Of a stretch of 23,583 nucleotides of DNA, positions 16,372-23,505 are shown one piece after another. Numbering within the stretch: position 1 is the stretch's first letter; each line of letters opens with the position of its first letter. Source of the stretch: Faecalicatena_A orotica (GTDB lineage Bacteria; Bacillota; Clostridia; Lachnospirales; Lachnospiraceae). The notes below the pieces were generated by a model. It searched no databases, was not told the origin of the DNA, and saw only the letters and a list, made by a program, of their open reading frames with translations. The stretch lies in assembly GCF_040545875.1 (NCBI RefSeq), contig NZ_JBEPMR010000025.1; one strand, given 5' to 3'. Both the position numbers and the translations under genes were made by a program.

Positions 16372-17640
16372 TTACTGCTTATCCACATATTCCTGCATGG
16401 CTTTGATTCCATCCGCAGCAGCATCATCGGCGCTTACACCAGTGCCCACCTGCTGAATCATGTCACGAAGTACCTGTGAGATCTGTGGCCAGATCGGAGA
16501 TGGTCCCCTTGTCTTGGCAACTTCCATATTCTCTACAAATACTTTCATAACCGGATCGTCTGTGAAGTATTCATCAGCCATAGCAAATGTCTTTACAGTC
16601 GGGATCATACCTGATTTCTTACAGTAATCATTCATAGTCTCTTCTGTGAAAAGACTCTTTACACAGTCCCAGGAACCCTCAAAATTATCGTTATTTACAA
16701 TAGCAAGGTTCTCTCCGCCGATACATGTAGCACTTGTTCCTTCATAAGCCGGTATTGGGGCAAATGCATATTCAAAATCGGCGTCTTTCTCTAATTCAGG
16801 CAGTCTCCAGTTTCCGTCAATGTACATTGCAGCACGTTTTGCAACAAACTGTCCGTAAGCGTCGTTCTGTCCCCAGCCGAAAGCTTCCTTACTCATAGAG
16901 CCGTCAGCTGCCAGATCCTGATACAGGCCGAGAGCCTTTGCAGCACCTTTGTCGAGGGTATTCCAGTCAGCGCCTGTCTCATATAAGAACGGCATAAAGG
17001 AGTAAGTAGAACCTTCATCATCAATTGCGTTGATTGCGAACCCATATGTACCGTCAGTCGTCAGTGTCTTTGCATATTCCTTCAGCTCATCCCATGTAGA
17101 AGGCGGGTTCTCGAGCCCGGCTGCCTTTAACATGTCTACATTATAAACGAGTACCAGGTTATTCGCATTCAGGGGAAGTCCGTATAATTTATCCTCATAC
17201 TTACATGACTCCAGCGGACCTGAATAAAACTCGAGATCACTCATCTCGGAATCTACTTTCTCTGTCAGATCTGCAAAAATCCCCATAGCAGAGAAAGAAG
17301 CGTGGTCACACCCATCTACCTGGATAATATCCGGTAGACTCTTACTCTGCGCAGCAACCGTAATCTTGCTCACCAGCTGTGAAAACGGAATCTGCTCAAT
17401 CTTCACTGTATATTCCTCTGATCCATCCGAAAAAGCATCTACTGCATCATAGAAAGCCTTTCCATAAGAATTCTCTTTACTCATAAAAGTCCACATAACT
17501 AACTCAGTCTTACCATCCTTCGTCTTCTTCGCTTCCTTCTTCGTATCAGAAGAACCGCCGCAGCCGGCCAATAAAGATACACACATTGCAGCCACAAGGC
17601 CACAGGCAGAAATGCGTTTCCACAAACTTCTCTTTTTCAT
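16372..17640 (-). CDS. Extracellular solute-binding lipoprotein, family 1 (sugar)
   Basis: 422 residues from the ATG at 17640, which has GGAGG 8-9 nt upstream. The lipoprotein signal peptide has a basic N-terminus, a hydrophobic core, and lipobox LLAG-C (Cys27), then a Gly/Ser/Lys linker. The mature part is a MalE-like oligosaccharide-binding fold (TELVMWTFMSKEN, PDIIQVDGCDH, LPLNANNLVLVYNVDML, then a helical C-terminus). It captures the glycan outside the membrane and passes it to the two permeases downstream. First gene of the operon, directly behind promoter and operators, and likely the most expressed. Ligand unknown; GH127 and GH31 suggest an arabinose- or xylose-containing oligosaccharide. 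Confidence 0.95.
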   Translation of the reverse strand: MKKRSLWKRISACGLVAAMCVSLLAGCGGSSDTKKEAKKTKDGKTELVMWTFMSKENSYGKAFYDAVDAFSDGSEEYTVKIEQIPFSQLVSKITVAAQSKSLPDIIQVDGCDHASFSAMGIFADLTEKVDSEMSDLEFYSGPLESCKYEDKLYGLPLNANNLVLVYNVDMLKAAGLENPPSTWDELKEYAKTLTTDGTYGFAINAIDDEGSTYSFMPFLYETGADWNTLDKGAAKALGLYQDLAADGSMSKEAFGWGQNDAYGQFVAKRAAMYIDGNWRLPELEKDADFEYAFAPIPAYEGTSATCIGGENLAIVNNDNFEGSWDCVKSLFTEETMNDYCKKSGMIPTVKTFAMADEYFTDDPVMKVFVENMEVAKTRGPSPIWPQISQVLRDMIQQVGTGVSADDAAADGIKAMQEYVDKQ

Positions 17641-17682
17641 AATGTTTTCCTCCATTTTTAAGTTTAACCACCTGATACGTTA

Positions 17683-17698
17683 GTTAACACGTGTTAAC
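17683..17698. promoter_or_regulatory. LacI-type operator O1
   Basis: Perfect 16-bp palindrome GTTAACACGTGTTAAC with a central CG, the usual form for LacI/GalR sites. It lies about +43 to +58 relative to the predicted start of transcription. Confidence 0.75.
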
Positions 17699-17717
17699 CA
17701 CCCGGGATAAAAAATTA

Positions 17718-17733
17718 GTTTACACGTGTTAAG
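17718..17733. promoter_or_regulatory. LacI-type operator O2
   Basis: GTTTACACGTGTTAAG matches O1 at 14 of 16 positions. Its centre is 35 bp from that of O1, and it lies about +8 to +23, so binding would block promoter escape. Two sites raise the possibility of cooperative or looped binding. Confidence 0.7.
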
Positions 17734-17747
17734 TAAACTATGATTTT

Positions 17748-17775
17748 ATTATAACATCAGTTATTTATTCGTCAA
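17748..17775 (-). promoter_or_regulatory. Promoter of the glycan operon
   Basis: On the minus strand TTGACG (17775-17770), 16-bp spacer, TATAAT (17753-17748). Predicted start near 17741, giving a leader of about 100 nt that contains both operators. Confidence 0.75.
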
Positions 17776-17860
17776 CCACTATTTCATTTTCAGACAAATT
17801 TTCAGACAAATTCACAATAATCTGCTTTCATTTTTGTGCACTTTACTTATAAAACGAGAC

Positions 17861-17908
17861 AAAAATGCAAAGGGGTCAGACCCCTTTGCACTCCGTTTTC
17901 AGAATATT
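17861..17908 (-). terminator. GGGGTC-N-GACCCC palindromic element, copy 4, with U-run
   Basis: Perfect 12-bp arms (17866-17890) around one base; the flank GTTTTCAGAATATTTT extends toward the ykvI stop at 17909. On the minus strand the hairpin is followed at once by TTTTT (17865-17861), so this copy fits a rho-independent terminator for the grd-ykvI operon. Confidence 0.8.
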
Positions 17909-19048
17909 TTATCTTTTTTTCTTGAGAAACACGTCCTTTATATTCTTCCACAACATAAAAAGAATAAGTACTGCGCCTACATATCCGTTCAGCACATAAA
18001 TCACATTCACCAATACACGGAATGGGAGATACAGTCCAACGAGCAGTCCCACAACGCCGAGTATAACCGTGAGAATTTTGAACTTTGATGTTCCTTCCTT
18101 TGCAAACCTCGCACAAGGATTATAGAGAAGGGGAACTGCTGATGTATAAATTCCGGCGAATACGACCACCGCAAAGACTGATGCCAGCGGTTTCCATATC
18201 CTTCCGGCCAGTATCAGGTTGGGTATATCCGCATTCCACACAAAGGTCCCCTCACTGGCCAGGCCTGCTGTGTTGATATTAGCAATCTGTGCAAGCATTA
18301 CAAGTACGATGGCTACACAGACAGCGATTGTACCGCCATAGATCCCATATTCGATATCCTTCTTCTTATTTCTTGCGCCTAATGCCGCTGTGAAGCTGGC
18401 GAACCAAAGAAGCACAAAGCCTGCATAGGATAATCCGGAGATTACCCAGTTAGCCCCCGCATTCTTGATTGTCTCTTCGCCCGCCTGAGCAAATGCACCT
18501 GTCCTGATCACTTCCAAACCTGCACTTACATTGCCCGAATCCCGAAACAGTGTAATAAGTCCGATGGAGATGCACAGGATTACAATAGCAGGACCTACAA
18601 TTCCGATCTTATCAACAAGAGAATTCAGCCCCCCTACTACGGTAAGGATTGACAATCCTGCCAGTATTACTCCCCCAAGCCAGTTGGGAAGCCCATATTG
18701 CTGACGCAGCGTAGATGCGGCCCCGCCCACCATAACAAAGAAGGACATATAGCAGAATAATGTAGAATAATAGTCCATGAAGCTTCCTACATATTTTCCG
18801 CAGTAAAATTTGTAAACGTCATTTCCTCTTTCAAAATGCTCCTCTGCCCCAGCTTTCGCAAAATTATAATTGTAGTAAATGAAGCAGACTGCAAACAGCA
18901 GGACCGTCAATATCCCCTTCAATCCATATGCGGTAAAATATTGAATAATTTCCTGCCCTGTAGCAAAACCAGATCCAATGGTAAATGCGATGATTGCACC
19001 TGCCAAGATCACAACCCTTCCCCAATTTGCCTTACTTTTATCTTTCAT
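17909..19048 (-). CDS. YkvI-family membrane transporter
   Basis: 379 residues with about ten membrane segments. The family start is visible: WGRVVILAGAIIAFTIGSGFATGQEIIQYFTAYG, seen here in pieces (GSGFATGQE near 26-34), an unwound first helix typical of the LeuT/APC fold. YkvI proteins are uncharacterised secondary transporters distantly related to branched-chain amino acid carriers. Start with AGGAGA upstream; it follows the selenoprotein gene by 36 bp and ends at repeat copy 4, so it is the third gene of that operon. Its position suggests import of the amine or amino acid reduced by the Grd component B, or export of a product. It is not a BCCT betaine carrier. Confidence 0.85.
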   Translation of the reverse strand: MKDKSKANWGRVVILAGAIIAFTIGSGFATGQEIIQYFTAYGLKGILTVLLFAVCFIYYNYNFAKAGAEEHFERGNDVYKFYCGKYVGSFMDYYSTLFCYMSFFVMVGGAASTLRQQYGLPNWLGGVILAGLSILTVVGGLNSLVDKIGIVGPAIVILCISIGLITLFRDSGNVSAGLEVIRTGAFAQAGEETIKNAGANWVISGLSYAGFVLLWFASFTAALGARNKKKDIEYGIYGGTIAVCVAIVLVMLAQIANINTAGLASEGTFVWNADIPNLILAGRIWKPLASVFAVVVFAGIYTSAVPLLYNPCARFAKEGTSKFKILTVILGVVGLLVGLYLPFRVLVNVIYVLNGYVGAVLILFMLWKNIKDVFLKKKR

Positions 19049-19084
19049 AAGCGTCTCCTATTTTGGGTTCGATTTAAGATGCCT

Positions 19085-20395
19085 TTATTTTTCAAATACA
19101 GTCTGTCCGTCCACCGGAGTCTGGAGCACCTTCAGTGCCCTCTTCACCATAGACAGGCGAATTTTATAGCTGTCCTTTTCACCCTGCGGCGGGTCACCCA
19201 AAGGATAAGGGATACCTACGCCGGGTATGATACGATTAGCCCCGATTGTCAGCGAGATTGGGACTACAGTTGCCATATGGACTACAGGAATGCCATATTT
19301 CTCAATTCCTTTCACCATCGTTGCACCGCAACGAGTACAGGTGCCTCACGTGGAGACGAGAATTACTCCGTCAACATGCTCATCAATGAACATCTGTCCA
19401 ATCTCGCTGCCGAACTTAGCGGCCGAAGCGGTTGCAGTCCCCGTTCCGGTAGTCGAACAGAAGTAATTCACAAGCTCTCCAAATTCACCTGCCTTCTCCA
19501 GTTCACGCAGTGCATCCAGCGGAACGACGTTATTCGGGTTTGCAATCGCAAACTGACGGTCATACCCACCATGAATAGAAGTAAAGTCATCCGGTGACAA
19601 GCGGTCCATTCCGGTAATGTCATATTTACCCCATTTTGTAGCATTGGAGGATTCAATGTGATCCGGATTGCCTGTCGGAACGATTCCTCCTGAAGTAACC
19701 ACCGCAATCTTAGCTTTTTTTATATCCTGAATCGGCGCAGCCGGCTCTACTCTGTCAAAAGTAGGCATCGGAAGGTCCGTCTCAAAAGACTCACCCTTGA
19801 GCTTTTTCACCAACATCTCAAGTGCACGCTCAGAGCCTCTCTTCTCTGCAAAATAATTCACACGGATACCTCTTTCAATGTAGCCTTCTTCAGATGGTCC
19901 CATAATCTCTTCGCCCAGAGCCATTTTTTTAATCAGCCCTGTCATTACCGGGATCACCTTCCTCATACCAGCCGCTGAATTTGGTGTATTTACAATAATG
20001 AGATCCTTGCGGAACATATCCACGCCGGGATTCTCTTCATACATTCCTGTAATCACTGGAATCTGCAGGCGCTCCTCAACTGCTTTACAGATTGTTCCGC
20101 ATGCCACGCCATAACGTCCGGCATTGAATGCAGGCCCTGCTATAAACACATCTGGGGCGTATTCTTTCACCATATCTATAATGGTATTAGTAGCTGTCTC
20201 TAAATTCTCCCCAAAATAGTTATCCCCACAGATCACGGTAGCTGCTATTTCGAATTCACTTCCAAGAGCGGCCACGATCCCCACGCCCGGCCCTATTGCG
20301 CCCTCGCGGACTTCGGGCATATGGTCAGCTTTCTCCTCTCCGCCTATTCCGGCAAAGAACTGATTAATATAATGAACAATTTTATATTGAGCCAT
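19085..20395 (-). CDS. grdB: Glycine/sarcosine/betaine reductase component B selenoprotein (GrdB/GrdF/GrdH family)
   Basis: 436 residues when the TGA at 19348-19346 is read as selenocysteine (residue 350). The reading frame continues in register after it: the active-site motif is U-GTCTRCG, with Cys at 353 and 356, then MVKGIEKYGIPVVHMATV and the family C-terminus ending TVFEK. Without readthrough the protein would stop at 349 residues, before the active site. The N-terminus MAQYKIVHYINQFFAGIGGEE is typical of GrdB. Component B binds the amine substrate as a Schiff base on the partner's pyruvoyl group, and the selenol attacks it, passing a carboxymethyl group to GrdA. Start: AAAGGAG upstream, 23 bp after the grdE-type gene. 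The substrate class cannot be decided by eye. Confidence 0.95.
19318..19348 (-). promoter_or_regulatory. Selenocysteine UGA with bacterial SECIS-like hairpin
   Basis: Eleven nucleotides after the UGA (19348-19346) the mRNA can form a 7-bp perfect stem TCGTTGC/GCAACGA (19334-19328 and 19324-19318) with apical loop GGU. Position and GGU loop match the SelB-binding minihelix known from E. coli formate dehydrogenase mRNA. An alternative 5-bp pairing GCACC/GGTGC overlaps it. Confidence 0.8.
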
Positions 20396-20418
20396 ATTCC
20401 TATCTCCTTTACCTAAGA

Positions 20419-21705
20419 TTAATAGCCTCTTGCTGCCAGCTTATTAAAGCCGTTGGCAATCGTTGATGCGATGATGATCTGAAGCTCTGCCTCGAAACTG
20501 CCGTCTTCATTCTTGCAGCCATCCCAGCCTCCGATCTGCATTTCGATAAACTCCTGTGTACCGATTACCTTATCCATTGCCGGGAATTTCAAAGTCGCAT
20601 TTCCCTGTCCACAGGATGCCAATGCATCAGCTTCCTTACATGTATCCGCCAGCGACTGTGACTTTCCGTCCTTGCCCGGGAACTCATCTGTTATCAGTAC
20701 CACCTTCGTTCCTGCATTCTCTACCTTCCTGCAGTTCATCATGAGGTCTGTGTCCGGGTTTCCATAACCTTCCTCTGTAATCAGCACGCCATCCAGCCCC
20801 ATAAAACTGCAGAGCTTAGCCACCATATCGGAATGGCGTTCTTTATCTGCAAGAAATACATTCTCATTCGTCAGGATAACGCCCATAAAGTTGATATCTT
20901 TGCCATGGTGTTTATAGCAGTCCTCAATGACCGGATTATGCAGATGGTGATATGTCGTAACTTTATCACAAGGTGCCACACAGTTTCCAGAAACAATCGC
21001 GCCGTCCATAATTTCCGTAGGATACATATAGGTCGGAATAAACTGCTTTGCATCCACGCCATAATAATATGTATCATGCAGAAGTCCCTGAGACTGCAGC
21101 ATATGAACATAACCTACCTTCGGAAGGTCCGGATACATCGCTGCCTGCTCGAAGATTGGCTTCGTCTCAAATATCTGGATTTCATCCGGCTCTACATCTC
21201 TGCCCGCTTCTCCCAAATACGCAGCAACCTTCAGTCCGGCCAGCCGTGCCGCCTTCTCATATACATGCGTTTCTAATCCGTCGGCCGGCTCCACTACTAC
21301 GCACAAATTATATGTCTTGGAAAACGGACAGTAATCCGCGGCCGGTCCACTCATGTCGATTACGCCCTCCTGAAAAGCTACAATCTTTCCTGCAGTAACC
21401 ACGCAGCATCCCTCCAGCGCATGGGTCACTCCTCCCCCCACTGAAGGACTGACTTTCCCAATCACTCCGGGGAATATCTCCCCGCCGCTTACCTTAACCC
21501 TTGGTTCAATGACATCCTTGACCGGCGTAATTCTTACCGACTCTCCCGGGCGCGCAATATCCACCTGACAGCCTGCGAGCTTATCATCTGCAAGGACAAG
21601 TTTTTCCACCTCTTCCCTGTTCACATAAAGAACGCCGTCCTTTACATGAGTCTTGTCATCGAACCGGATGTCTCTGATAAAGATCTTTCCCAATTCAAGC
21701 TTCAT
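20419..21705 (-). CDS. grdE: Glycine/sarcosine/betaine reductase component B, alpha/beta proprotein (GrdE/GrdG/GrdI family)
   Basis: 428 residues from the ATG at 21705, which has GGAGG 8 nt upstream; the open frame above starts at a GTG that overlaps this site and is rejected. It is the proprotein of component B: self-cleavage between Asn and Cys in SGNCVAPCD (Cys242) yields two subunits and a pyruvoyl cofactor that binds the amine substrate. Other family blocks: MKLELGKIFIRDIRF, GGGVTHALEGCCVVTAGKI in part, CGQGNATLKFPAMDK and the C-terminus ANGFNKLAARGY. First gene of the grdE-grdB-ykvI operon, with a 228-nt leader. GrdA, GrdC and GrdD genes are absent here, so this is a separate, substrate-specific B module. 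Confidence 0.93.
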   Translation of the reverse strand: MKLELGKIFIRDIRFDDKTHVKDGVLYVNREEVEKLVLADDKLAGCQVDIARPGESVRITPVKDVIEPRVKVSGGEIFPGVIGKVSPSVGGGVTHALEGCCVVTAGKIVAFQEGVIDMSGPAADYCPFSKTYNLCVVVEPADGLETHVYEKAARLAGLKVAAYLGEAGRDVEPDEIQIFETKPIFEQAAMYPDLPKVGYVHMLQSQGLLHDTYYYGVDAKQFIPTYMYPTEIMDGAIVSGNCVAPCDKVTTYHHLHNPVIEDCYKHHGKDINFMGVILTNENVFLADKERHSDMVAKLCSFMGLDGVLITEEGYGNPDTDLMMNCRKVENAGTKVVLITDEFPGKDGKSQSLADTCKEADALASCGQGNATLKFPAMDKVIGTQEFIEMQIGGWDGCKNEDGSFEAELQIIIASTIANGFNKLAARGY

Positions 21706-21933
21706 AAAAAGTACCTCCACTTCTTAATATTTGCCCTCCATTGTGCCGCAGTTCTCTAACCCCCAAAGCGTATTTAATAATTCATTCCATGTTTAACCGA
21801 TCCCCACGGCCTGAAATAAAACTTTTCTGAAAGAGATGACTGCTCTGAAGCACTCGGACGGCATCCTGGTTAACTGTAAAGCTACGCGTTTGTGCAAAAA
21901 TGATACTTTTAAAAAGTAATCGCGATAACTTAT
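21706..21933 (-). other. Long untranslated leader of the grd operon
   Basis: The predicted start of transcription (about 21933) leaves roughly 228 nt before the ATG. Visible pairings: a TACTTTT/AAAAGTA dyad (21904-21918), a small hairpin TGCT-TCAG-AGCA (21840s), and TTAACC/GGTTAA ends that could close a larger fold (about 21794-21873). I find no glycine-riboswitch core and cannot assign it to a riboswitch class. Confidence 0.35.
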
Positions 21934-21965
21934 GGTTACAATATACCATATGTTATCGCGATTAT
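21916..21965. promoter_or_regulatory. Double TCGCGA operator, probable TetR-family target
   Basis: Two near-palindromic 14-mers, GTAATCGCGATAAC (21916-21929) and GTTATCGCGATTAT (21952-21965), are mirror images of each other. Together they make a 46-bp inverted repeat (12 bp, a T-T mismatch, 5 bp, 10-bp centre) across the -10 hexamer. Each 14-mer fits a TetR-family dimer. The gene for such a regulator lies immediately upstream (22059-22757). Confidence 0.65.
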
Positions 21966-21968
21966 CAA
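21940..21968 (-). promoter_or_regulatory. Promoter of the grd operon
   Basis: On the minus strand TTGATA (21968-21963), 17-bp spacer, TATATT (21945-21940). The spacer contains one of the two TCGCGA operator sites. Confidence 0.65.
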
Positions 21969-22058
21969 TAAACCTATTGTTAATTTCTATACAAACTATC
22001 TAATAAATGCTATTTTTGTGAAATTGTTACACTTTTGTCATACTATTTTTGTCTAGTT

Positions 22059-22757
22059 TTACCATGATGTAAAATCTATTGCATACAGGGAGGCTATTTC
22101 CCTGCACTCCCCGATAAACTGCTCTGTCATGCCCAATATCTCGTCATCCCTGATTCCTTTTTCCTGAATAAATTTAAAATATCCTAAGAAAAGTGTACAA
22201 ATCATATGGTTCAGCTTTTTCGCATTTTCCGCTGTAATCTTACCTTTCTTTACAAGCATTTGGCAGACGTGATAATCTCTCTCATAGTATCCTGGTATCT
22301 CCAGCATTTCTTTCAGAAATGGACTTACCAATACAATAGCCTCAGGAAACATCTCATAATATTCCTTGAGAGCCTCCTCCAAATCTTTGTCTATATTGCG
22401 GTAAAATATAATTTCAAAGGCCTTCGGATTTTTAAAAGCTTCCAATGCATATGAACGCCAGATTCCAAAATGCATATCCCATATATCCTTCCACTCCTTT
22501 TCTCTCTTTGAAAGATCAAGAATATAGTCGGTCAGAGCATCTAACTGGGCATAAAAAAGCAGCTCGTCCAAATTCTTAAAATACCGGTACATACTGGCTG
22601 AAGAACATCCAAGCTCAGCAGCTATTCGACGTATGCTAATAGCCTCCACCCCTTCTTTCCCTATAATTTCATTGGCTTTTATTACATAATCTTTTCGGCT
22701 CAAACATTTAAAATACGGTGAACCTGGCTTTTTTACCTCTGTTTCTTCCATGAACAT
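22059..22757 (-). CDS. TetR/AcrR-family transcriptional regulator
   Basis: 232 residues. The N-terminal helix-turn-helix is at about 33-60 (ISIRRIAAELGCSSASMYRYFKNLDELL), with the usual MYRYF recognition turn. The C-terminal ligand domain is all-helical and not assignable. Start ATG at 22757 with GAGAGGAAA close upstream; a second ATG two codons later is possible. It follows grdX by 14 bp, so the two are co-transcribed, and precedes the grd promoter. Its likely target is the double TCGCGA operator at 21916-21965; the ligand could be the imported amine. Repressor or activator function cannot be told from sequence, although an operator inside the -35/-10 spacer favours repression. Confidence 0.9.
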   Translation of the reverse strand: MFMEETEVKKPGSPYFKCLSRKDYVIKANEIIGKEGVEAISIRRIAAELGCSSASMYRYFKNLDELLFYAQLDALTDYILDLSKREKEWKDIWDMHFGIWRSYALEAFKNPKAFEIIFYRNIDKDLEEALKEYYEMFPEAIVLVSPFLKEMLEIPGYYERDYHVCQMLVKKGKITAENAKKLNHMICTLFLGYFKFIQEKGIRDDEILGMTEQFIGECREIASLYAIDFTSW

Positions 22758-22771
22758 CTGTTTCCTCTCAT

Positions 22772-23158
22772 TTATAATTTCGGGATGACATTCTCAATCA
22801 TCGACAAATCAATTGTCTGATAGTCATAAAGAATTTTCTCATCATATTTGGGAAGCCTTTTGACTGCACTCCATTTTTCGAATGCTCCAATTGCTTCCTC
22901 AATCAACTGTATATCGTCCATATTGTCCCTGTTTCCTTCACTGTAAAGCAATATACTCCGGTAAGGCGTCTGATTTGGTTTTAAGCTGGACGCCTGCGGA
23001 TGGGTCAGTAATTTGTGGTGTGAATAAATAAGGTCCCGGGTCTTTATTAAGACCTCCTCATAGGTAGTAAGTAGATAAATCTCACCAAAGCTGCTTTCAT
23101 ACTGACTAGCTGCCCTGCCGTTATTCGTGACAAGAATACATTTATTTAAATCAAACAT
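22772..23158 (-). CDS. grdX: GrdX-family protein
   Basis: 128 residues matching the GrdX family, small proteins encoded at the head of glycine reductase operons: ILVTNNGRAASQ near the N-terminus, the block LIKTRDLIYSHHKLLTHP, then SLKPNQTPYRSILL. Function is unknown. No membrane segment or signal peptide, so it is cytoplasmic. Start has AAGGAGG upstream. It is the first gene of the unit grdX-tetR, read toward the grd operon. Its presence supports the Stickland assignment of the whole region. Confidence 0.85.
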   Translation of the reverse strand: MFDLNKCILVTNNGRAASQYESSFGEIYLLTTYEEVLIKTRDLIYSHHKLLTHPQASSLKPNQTPYRSILLYSEGNRDNMDDIQLIEEAIGAFEKWSAVKRLPKYDEKILYDYQTIDLSMIENVIPKL

Positions 23159-23193
23159 GGTATATCCTCCTTATTCATATGGGGTAAAAATTT

Positions 23194-23222
23194 TTAGAAA
23201 CATTTTCCTTTAATATAGTCAA
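23194..23222 (-). promoter_or_regulatory. Possible promoter of grdX-tetR
   Basis: On the minus strand TTGACT (23222-23217), 17-bp spacer, TTCTAA (23199-23194), about 35 bp from the grdX start. The -10 is weak. Confidence 0.4.
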
Positions 23223-23229
23223 TATAAGC

Positions 23230-23271
23230 TATGCAAAAGAAAAGGGCAGTAATCTGATTGACTTGCTGCCC
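23230..23271 (-). terminator. Terminator- or attenuator-like hairpin upstream of grdX
   Basis: On the minus strand a 6-bp stem GGGCAG (23271-23266) / CTGCCC (23249-23244), loop of 16, then TTTTCTTTT. It lies just downstream of the promoter at 23290-23318 and upstream of grdX, so it could attenuate or end that transcript. Confidence 0.45.
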
Positions 23272-23289
23272 CGCTTTCCCAACATGTCT

Positions 23290-23318
23290 ATTATAGGTTG
23301 GCAGTTTAAAATTTGCAA
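23290..23318 (-). promoter_or_regulatory. Promoter upstream of the grdX leader hairpin
   Basis: On the minus strand TTGCAA (23318-23313), 17-bp spacer, TATAAT (23295-23290). Both hexamers, and the CCAACC/GCAACC end of the spacer, match the parvulin promoter at 7223-7251. Confidence 0.6.
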
Positions 23319-23332
23319 GGAAAATATCGGTT

Positions 23333-23370
23333 GAAAAGGGGTCAGACCCTTTTGCCCTCCGTTTTCAGAA
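23333..23370. repeat. GGGGTC-N-GACCCC palindromic element, copy 5
   Basis: Most decayed copy: GAAAAGGGGTC-A-GACCCTTTTGCC followed by CTCCGTTTTCAGAATT. It lies between the rRNA terminator and the promoter at 23290. Confidence 0.7.
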
Positions 23371-23398
23371 TTGTTTATCAATTTGGAGAAAAAATGCA

Positions 23399-23426
23399 TA
23401 AAAAAACGATACCTAATTGGTACCGT
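23399..23426 (-). terminator. Rho-independent terminator of the rRNA operon
   Basis: On the minus strand ACGGTACC-AATTA-GGTATCGT (8 bp, one G-U) followed by a run of seven T. It lies 80 nt after the 23S 3' end. Confidence 0.88.
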
Positions 23427-23505
23427 CTCCCTCATTCCGTCTGTATATATACCTTCAAAACCGCATACAAAGAATCTTTTACATCCACTTCCTATCACCC
23501 TGTTT

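Noticed and set aside
9000..17640. Sugar transport ATPase gene within the glycan operon
   Set aside because: Every gene in the unit is accounted for and none has Walker motifs; CUT1 systems often share a distant ATPase. The ATPase at 7391-8209 is on the other strand with its own permease and is not of the MalK type.
19085..19318. Separate small gene (77 residues) downstream of a truncated grdB, or a nonsense/frameshift pseudogene
   Set aside because: It is in the same frame as the 349-codon ORF, joined by 9 sense codons after a TGA at the family's selenocysteine position, with a SECIS-like hairpin.
21706..21933. Glycine riboswitch in the grd leader
   Set aside because: I could not find the conserved glycine aptamer core or a tandem arrangement, and there is no terminator stem with a U-run before the ATG.
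21966..22058. Terminator between tetR and the grd promoter
   Set aside because: Only direct ACAAAAATAG repeats are seen, with no stable inverted repeat; read-through from grdX-tetR into the grd operon remains possible.
566..23370. Insertion sequences or CRISPR array as explanation for the repeats
   Set aside because: No transposase ORF, no regular spacer lengths and no clustering; copies are single, kilobases apart and intergenic.
23229..23498. Minus-strand ORF of 89 residues
   Set aside because: It runs through the rRNA terminator, a palindromic repeat and post-23S spacer, and resembles no protein family.
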